From JAUMBM01 sp964441755 (lineage in GTDB: Bacteria > Bacteroidota > Bacteroidia > Chitinophagales > Saprospiraceae), in contig CAYTVG010000018.1 of NCBI GenBank assembly GCA_964441755.1, positions 4,377-68,376 of the forward strand: 64,000 bases of DNA, in the 5' to 3' direction. The position numbers and the translations under genes are program-made. Shown piece by piece: positions 59,956-64,000 of the stretch. The stretch's first letter is position 1. Every line of letters begins with the position of its first letter. The notes under the pieces are model-generated. The model did no database searches, was not told the origin of the DNA, and was given only the letters and a program-made list of their open reading frames with translations.

Positions 59956-61620
59956 TTAACTAAGGTGAAATTCCGGCAGCCCCAGCAGCACGTTCAACAG
60001 GTTGCGAAGCTTGAGGGTCACAGAATCTCTCACAGCCGCATTGTTGGGGTTGTCGACGTATTCTCCGTACTCTGCTCCCCACACATAATCGGGCAGACCG
60101 GGAATCAATGCTTCCTTAAGTGCAGCGTACTGGTTGGGTGCGAGCGGCTGCGGGCACAGCAGCGAGACCATCTCCTCAATGAGGGCAACAGGATTGTAGG
60201 GGTCATCGAAGGAGGCGACCCACTCCAGCGGCTGTACCCTGAACCTGAATCCTGCAATGATAATACCTGTACCTGACATTGACCGTATAAAGCCGGACCG
60301 CGCCTGCAGGGTGTTGGCCGTAATCCATGACCGATAGTAGAGAGGCTCCTGGTAGTAGGCCTTCCAGCCGGCGACGTCGGGCAGGTTGAGACAGTTCATC
60401 TCCATCAGCCCTGCGGTCTGAAAGAGCCTGAACATAACAGCCGCCCGTGTTGCCTGATTGGCAGGCAGCGGTGCCCGGGTCGTTTTGACGGTTGCCAGGA
60501 TGTAATCCAGCGGGTTGCGGATCATCGGTCCTACGCTGCGCATGTCAAAAAAATGTGCACTGCGCAGCAGCGCCTGCACTACGGGTTTAATTTCAAAATC
60601 ACTGTCGATGAGCAGTTGTGCCATCGGCTCAATCACATTGGCCTCGGTCGTTTCATCAAGCTGGTAGTAGATAAACCAGCGGTAGAGCTTGCGACATATA
60701 AAGCGCGCCACCTCCCGCTTGCTAAAGATGATATCGATGAGGTGGCTGTACTCCTGCGCACCCATATTGGCGATGCTGACATTGTCAAAACGCGCACTGA
60801 GGGTTTTAGTGCCAGTATCGTGCCTGCTGGCGGTAAAAAATCCTTCGATCGGCAGGGCAGCATTTTGGGTATTGAAGCCGCGGTCGCGCCAGCCGGTGAG
60901 AACTCTGGCCATCTGAATGACATCCTCTTCTGTATAGTGGGTATAGTCACCGGGTCCCACCTGTGGCCCTTTGCCGATGGTAAAAAGCTCCAGCAGCTCG
61001 CGCGCATAGTTTTCGTTGGGCGCCACACGGGTATTCTGGTTGCCATTGAGGAACCGCAGCATAGACGGATCAATCGTCATCGCCTTGACCAGCTGCCGGA
61101 AGTTGCCCCAGGCATGCTGCCGCAGCGTGTTGATATAGACGTAGTTGAAGCGGGCATCATTGATATTGTTGATAGCAAAATGGTTGTGCCAAAAGAGCGT
61201 GAGTTTTTCCCGTATGGACATACCCTCGCTGTACAGCAGATCGGCCATCCAGGCACGCAGACTGCGTGCCCTCGCAGCCTGTAAACCGGTAACCGTCGGA
61301 TTGAAAGGCGCATTCACCCAGGTAGTAAACAAGCCTGCATTGGGGTCATCGCTGAAGTCGTAATACACTGGCGGCTGTGGGGCCGGCAGTTCTGCAAACA
61401 ACTGTTCGACAGCAGCATCCAGCCCCATAGCCAGGCAGCTGTTGATGAGTGCCTTATCGGGACCAAAGGTAGCGCGGCGCAGCAGATGAGCTGCCGTTTC
61501 CCGGGTCCACGGGCCTCCATAGGGCTCGAGTCCGGTCGTCACCAATGGCCGGACAGTGGTCGTCTGCTTTTGTTGCTGGTTGCGCCCCAGCAGGGTCGCA
61601 AGCGTTGCTCTTCTATCCAT
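59956..61620 (-). CDS. DUF1800 protein
   Basis: This 554-residue member of the DUF1800 family pairs with DUF1501 in many Bacteroidota. The family pattern is clear: AHLLRRATFGP, REKLTLFWHNHFAI, NENYARELLELFTIG, DVIQMARVLTGWR and LYRWFIYYQLDE. The first residues (MDRRATLATLLGR) are basic but give no clear signal peptide. No activity has been shown for the family that I know of. It is between the peroxidase and DUF1501 genes with gaps of about 20 bases, so it is co-transcribed. Confidence 0.88.
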   Translation of the reverse strand: MDRRATLATLLGRNQQQKQTTTVRPLVTTGLEPYGGPWTRETAAHLLRRATFGPDKALINSCLAMGLDAAVEQLFAELPAPQPPVYYDFSDDPNAGLFTTWVNAPFNPTVTGLQAARARSLRAWMADLLYSEGMSIREKLTLFWHNHFAINNINDARFNYVYINTLRQHAWGNFRQLVKAMTIDPSMLRFLNGNQNTRVAPNENYARELLELFTIGKGPQVGPGDYTHYTEEDVIQMARVLTGWRDRGFNTQNAALPIEGFFTASRHDTGTKTLSARFDNVSIANMGAQEYSHLIDIIFSKREVARFICRKLYRWFIYYQLDETTEANVIEPMAQLLIDSDFEIKPVVQALLRSAHFFDMRSVGPMIRNPLDYILATVKTTRAPLPANQATRAAVMFRLFQTAGLMEMNCLNLPDVAGWKAYYQEPLYYRSWITANTLQARSGFIRSMSGTGIIIAGFRFRVQPLEWVASFDDPYNPVALIEEMVSLLCPQPLAPNQYAALKEALIPGLPDYVWGAEYGEYVDNPNNAAVRDSVTLKLRNLLNVLLGLPEFHLS

Positions 61621-61642
61621 ACTTCTCTATATTGAAGATTGT

Positions 61643-62839
61643 TTAGCGTATGAAAGGATCGCTGAAGCGAGTATCGGCGATGAGGTTCGTATCGGTCAGC
61701 GTTTGCAAAAAGGCCACCAGTGCTGCTTTTTGTTCGGCTGTCAGGTTGAGCCTGGCAGGTCGCGGCGGCTGTTGCGTTTGCGGTGGCGGCGGCATGCGCA
61801 GCCTGGGATCCAGCGCAGGTCCATCCTGTATACCACTGTTGTAGTGTTCTATGACATCTTCCAGCGTAGCCAGTTGGCCGCCGTGCATATAAGGACCTGT
61901 GAGGCCAACATTTTTGAGGGAGGGAGATTTGAAAACAACCGTCTCGCCGGCGTTGAGCCCATTGCTGAGGCTGGTGGGCGTGAGGCTGAAGGTCGGGGGC
62001 GTATGGCAGCTGGCACAGCTACCCACACCCGGGGCGAGCGACTGTAAAAAAAGCTGCTTACCCAGATTTTCCTGGGGGGAAAAATTGGGAAAAGGCTGTC
62101 CGAGGCCGCCACCCGGGGTGGCGGGGTTGAATACCTGCGAAAAGCCGGCGTCAAACTTGCTGTCGACGGATACGATGCTGCGCACAAACTGCGCCAGCGC
62201 CCGCCGCATATAATCCTCCGTAATCTCTTCGCTGCCAAAAGCCCGCCGGAATAATACCGGGTAATAGGGCAGGTTCTTCATCCGGCTCACCAAAGCAGGC
62301 ATACCGCCACCGTCGGCGTCAAAACCCATTTCCACGTGATCTTTGATAGGTTGCGTGACCTGATCCTCCAGATCCCGGGCTCGTTTGTCCCAAAACATCG
62401 ACCGGCCGGCATAAAAACGAGCATTGGCCAGCCGCATGGAGTGCTTGCCGGTCAGCTCCCCGGCGAAGCCCGGGCTGAGTACCCGTGCATCCGTGAAACC
62501 ATTGGACTGCAAGTGGCAGCTGGCGCAGGAGATCGTCTGGTTGACGCTCAGTTGCTTGTCATAGAAAAGTACGCGTCCCAACAGAGCACCGTTGTCAGTC
62601 AGCGGGTTGAGCGTGTTCGAATTGTCTGTATTGAGTATGTTGGGCCCATAGTGGGCAGGCATCACCGGGTTGGCATAGTTAGGGATGGCATCCAGCGAAA
62701 TGTTGAGGTAGGTACGCAGAACTGCCTGATCAGCTTCGGCTTGCGGGAGCGTAGGCTCATCTTTTTGACAGGATGAGGTCAGCAGCAGTAAGGCTGCCAA
62801 CAGCAGATTTACGGCAGGAAAATGAAATCTTGGAATCAT
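61643..62839 (-). CDS. Di-haem cytochrome c peroxidase / MauG-like lipoprotein
   Basis: A signal peptide ends in the lipobox LLTSSC, so the protein is anchored at the membrane and faces the periplasm or surface. Two c-type haem sites are present as CASCH (SCASCHLQSNGF and SCASCHTPPTF). Family parts are GRVLFYDKQLSVNQTIS, NARFYAGRSMFWDKRA, FKSPSLKNVGLTGPYMHGG and LEDVIEHYNSG. It may reduce peroxide or oxidise an organic target in the way MauG-like enzymes do. It is the first gene of the DUF1800/DUF1501 transcript. 398 residues. Confidence 0.92.
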   Translation of the reverse strand: MIPRFHFPAVNLLLAALLLLTSSCQKDEPTLPQAEADQAVLRTYLNISLDAIPNYANPVMPAHYGPNILNTDNSNTLNPLTDNGALLGRVLFYDKQLSVNQTISCASCHLQSNGFTDARVLSPGFAGELTGKHSMRLANARFYAGRSMFWDKRARDLEDQVTQPIKDHVEMGFDADGGGMPALVSRMKNLPYYPVLFRRAFGSEEITEDYMRRALAQFVRSIVSVDSKFDAGFSQVFNPATPGGGLGQPFPNFSPQENLGKQLFLQSLAPGVGSCASCHTPPTFSLTPTSLSNGLNAGETVVFKSPSLKNVGLTGPYMHGGQLATLEDVIEHYNSGIQDGPALDPRLRMPPPPQTQQPPRPARLNLTAEQKAALVAFLQTLTDTNLIADTRFSDPFIR

Positions 62840-63322
62840 GCGGGGGTGGTTAGCAATGAATAATGTAGCATTTGACAGGATAGGTGTGCAAAGGTTTAAA
62901 TGGTTGCCTGTTTTTGTGAAGATAATTAGTAAAATTCTATAATTATCTGAATACTTGTCTTGTTGAAGACGACAGTGAAAAATATTTTGAACTCATCGCC
63001 TGCCTTTGGCAAATTTTCTTTCAAAATTTACCGAAGGCAGACGATGAGCTAATTTTTCCAACAAAAAACAGGGGTCAGGAAACAGTCCACGGGCATGATC
63101 AGCAGCTGCCTTAGGGTAGAAAAGTACTTACAATTTGGTTCTTGGTCAAATATAATGGGTATTGAGAACTAGCCCCCCAAAGTGGAAATAAATCATACGG
63201 ACGAAATTTTGAATATTTCGGTATCTGGCGGTGGACAGTAAGCTGGTCACTAGTGTACAATGCACATGATTACGATTTTTTCTGCAATCTATGTGTGGTT
63301 ATATAGGGGCTGCAACAAGGAC
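62840..63322. other. Gene-free region upstream of the peroxidase gene
   Basis: About 480 AT-rich bases hold no gene I can support. The peroxidase promoter should lie in the first part. A long inverted repeat sits at 62992-63148. The region then runs into the repeat cluster. Confidence 0.55.
62992..63148. repeat. Long imperfect hairpin with 26-base arms
   Basis: The arms run 62992-63017 and 63123-63148, with loop CTTTC when numbered within the local fold: CTCATCGcCTGCCTT pairs with AAGGCAGaCGATGAG, and AAATTTT with AAAATTT. Two mismatches and one G-T pair interrupt the stem. AATTTTT follows on the plus strand. It has the look of a terminator or a small non-autonomous element; no gene end lies close on the plus strand. 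Coordinates may be off by some bases because the arms lie in one contiguous stretch around 62992-63050. Confidence 0.5.
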
Positions 63323-63457
63323 GATTGGTGCTGTTTTCCGTAGATTGGAAGCCCCGTTAAGCAGGATGATTGGTGCTGTTTTCCGTAGATTGGAAGCCCC
63401 GTTAGGCAGGATGATTGGTGCTGTTTTCCGTAGGTTGGAAGCCCCGTTAGGGGCGTG
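63323..63457. repeat. Three tandem 45-base repeats
   Basis: The word GATTGGTGCTGTTTTCCGTA recurs at 63323, 63368 and 63413, a 45-base period with few differences. Because 45 is a multiple of three, a minus-strand frame reads a 15-residue repeat, but this is a by-product. It is part of the REP-type patch around the transposase remnant. Confidence 0.8.
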
Positions 63458-63520
63458 ATATGGGTAGCAACGGCCCCCGGTGTTTTCCAGAGTCCCGTAG
63501 GGACGAAATGTGGGTATGAT
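63447..63520. repeat. REP-type element, inverted relative to the right-hand array
   Basis: Contains GTCCCGTAGGGAC and TGGGTAGCAACGGCCCCC, the reverse complement of words in the array to the right (GTCCCTACGGGAC, TTGCTACCCA). The transposase remnant therefore sits between oppositely oriented elements. Confidence 0.65.
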
Positions 63521-63533
63521 TCTCCATCATCCA

Positions 63534-63722
63534 TTATTCCAACGGTTTGAAAATATACCGTTCATCGTATGTAACTTCAAATTTTTTTAGGATATCAATA
63601 TACTCCTCCAAGAAACTTCTCTTGGCATGGTGGGTTTCTTGTTCTTGAATATATTGAATTACGCGTTGTACCTGACTTTTACTGTGCGAAAATGCGCCAT
63701 AGGAAATACCGGGGTTGTTGTT
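63534..63722 (-). pseudogene. C-terminal remnant of a REP-associated tyrosine transposase (RAYT)
   Basis: The frame from about 63722 to the stop at 63534 reads GISYGAFSHSKSQVQRVIQY, then IQEQETHHAKRSFLEEYIDIL, then KKFEVTYDERYIFKPLE. This is the usual end of Y1/IS200-like REP-associated transposases of Bacteroidota. The catalytic HUH and Tyr part, which should come before, is missing. Upstream of NNNPG the frame runs into REP repeat sequence. It is thus a dead fragment left after repeat-driven rearrangement. Confidence 0.78.
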
Positions 63723-63724
63723 TT

Positions 63725-64000
63725 CTACCCACCTCGCGTCCCTACGGGTCTCCTGAAAACAACGGCCCCGGTGTTTGCTACCCACATCACGTCCCTACGG
63801 GATTCCCCACATCACGTCCCTACGGGACTCCTAAAAACAACGGCCCCGGTGTTTGCTACCCACCTCGCGTCCCTACGGGACTACCCACATCACGTCCCTA
63901 CGGGACTCCTGAAAACAACAGCTCCGGTGTTTGCTACCCACCTCGCGTCCCTACGGGACTACCCACATCACGTCCCTACGGGACTCCTGAAAACAACAGC
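63725..64000. repeat. Tandem array of 78-base REP units running off the window
   Basis: Units start at 63725, 63803, 63881 and 63959 (the last cut by the window edge), an exact 78-base period. Each unit has two copies of a small hairpin, GTCCC-TAC-GGGAC, preceded by CTACCCAC(A/C)TC-type sequence, with CCTGAAAACAACGGC and CGGTGTTTG between pairs. The spacing and the nearby RAYT remnant mark them as REP elements rather than CRISPR: the intervening bases are also repeated. Confidence 0.85.

Noticed and set aside
63289..63534. 81-codon minus-strand frame with a 15-residue repeat
   Set aside because: It arises from the 45-base tandem repeat reading in frame; no start signals and no protein family.
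63323..64000. CRISPR array
   Set aside because: The bases between repeats are themselves repeated, unit lengths are 45 and 78, the repeat is a REP-type hairpin and there are no cas genes.

Overview
The window is a chromosomal segment of a member of the Bacteroidota. The lineage is read from several features. There is a FecR anti-sigma factor, and a STN-type TonB receptor followed by a DUF4249 lipoprotein. Two secreted proteins end in type IX secretion (T9SS) sorting tails. A futalosine-pathway menaquinone gene (mqnD) is present, and several promoters match the Bacteroidota pattern TTTG-N19/21-TAnnTTTG. A Saprospiraceae-like or other environmental aerobe is my best guess, but that is inference only.

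Layout. 0-7 kb: end of a FecR gene, an RluA pseudouridine synthase, mqnD, a 1-Cys peroxiredoxin, argS and glnS. 7-22 kb: TonB receptor plus DUF4249 lipoprotein, an acyltransferase, rimM, mnmA, and envelope or secreted proteins (RlpA-SPOR, a cohesin-like lipoprotein, an OmpA-like lipoprotein, an M43 protease, DUF6438, a thioesterase, YihY, DUF3024). 22-27.5 kb: infC and clpC, a STAS protein and dinB. 27.5-44.7 kb: a [NiFe]-hydrogenase island. 44.8-58 kb: sterol desaturase, tRNA-Lys, folB, PBP1A, gyrB, a BlaI/M56 pair, a sugar aminotransferase, a PLP decarboxylase and an APH-RapZ fusion. 58-63 kb: DUF1501, DUF1800 and di-haem peroxidase genes. 63.3-64 kb: a REP/RAYT repeat patch holding a transposase remnant.

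The hydrogenase island is the most notable part. A minus-strand operon encodes a small and a large subunit that look like the actinobacterial-type, oxygen-insensitive group 1h enzymes. It continues with a maturation protease, a 123-residue unknown and a TPR protein. Next to it lie two paralogous TetR regulators flanking a small unknown. The divergent plus-strand units are hypB-hypF-(three-gene FecCD-type importer), then hypC-hypD-NHL protein, then an unknown, a bifunctional-nuclease-like protein and hypA. No hypE lies in the window. A near-palindromic motif, TTAG-N10-CTAA or close to it, sits upstream of the hydrogenase operon, of hypB and of hypC, and may be the operator of this regulon. The importer inside the hyp cluster is predicted to bring in nickel (inference). 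Electrons from H2 would presumably reach menaquinone, whose synthesis mqnD supports, but no cytochrome partner is encoded here.

Other regulatory structure is readable. Three evenly spaced TACGAA-N4-TTCGTA operators cover the blaI-like promoter. A strong hairpin lies between the hydrogenase large subunit and its protease. The tRNA-Lys terminator lies inside the 3' end of folB, and infC starts at a non-AUG codon just downstream of the clpC terminator.
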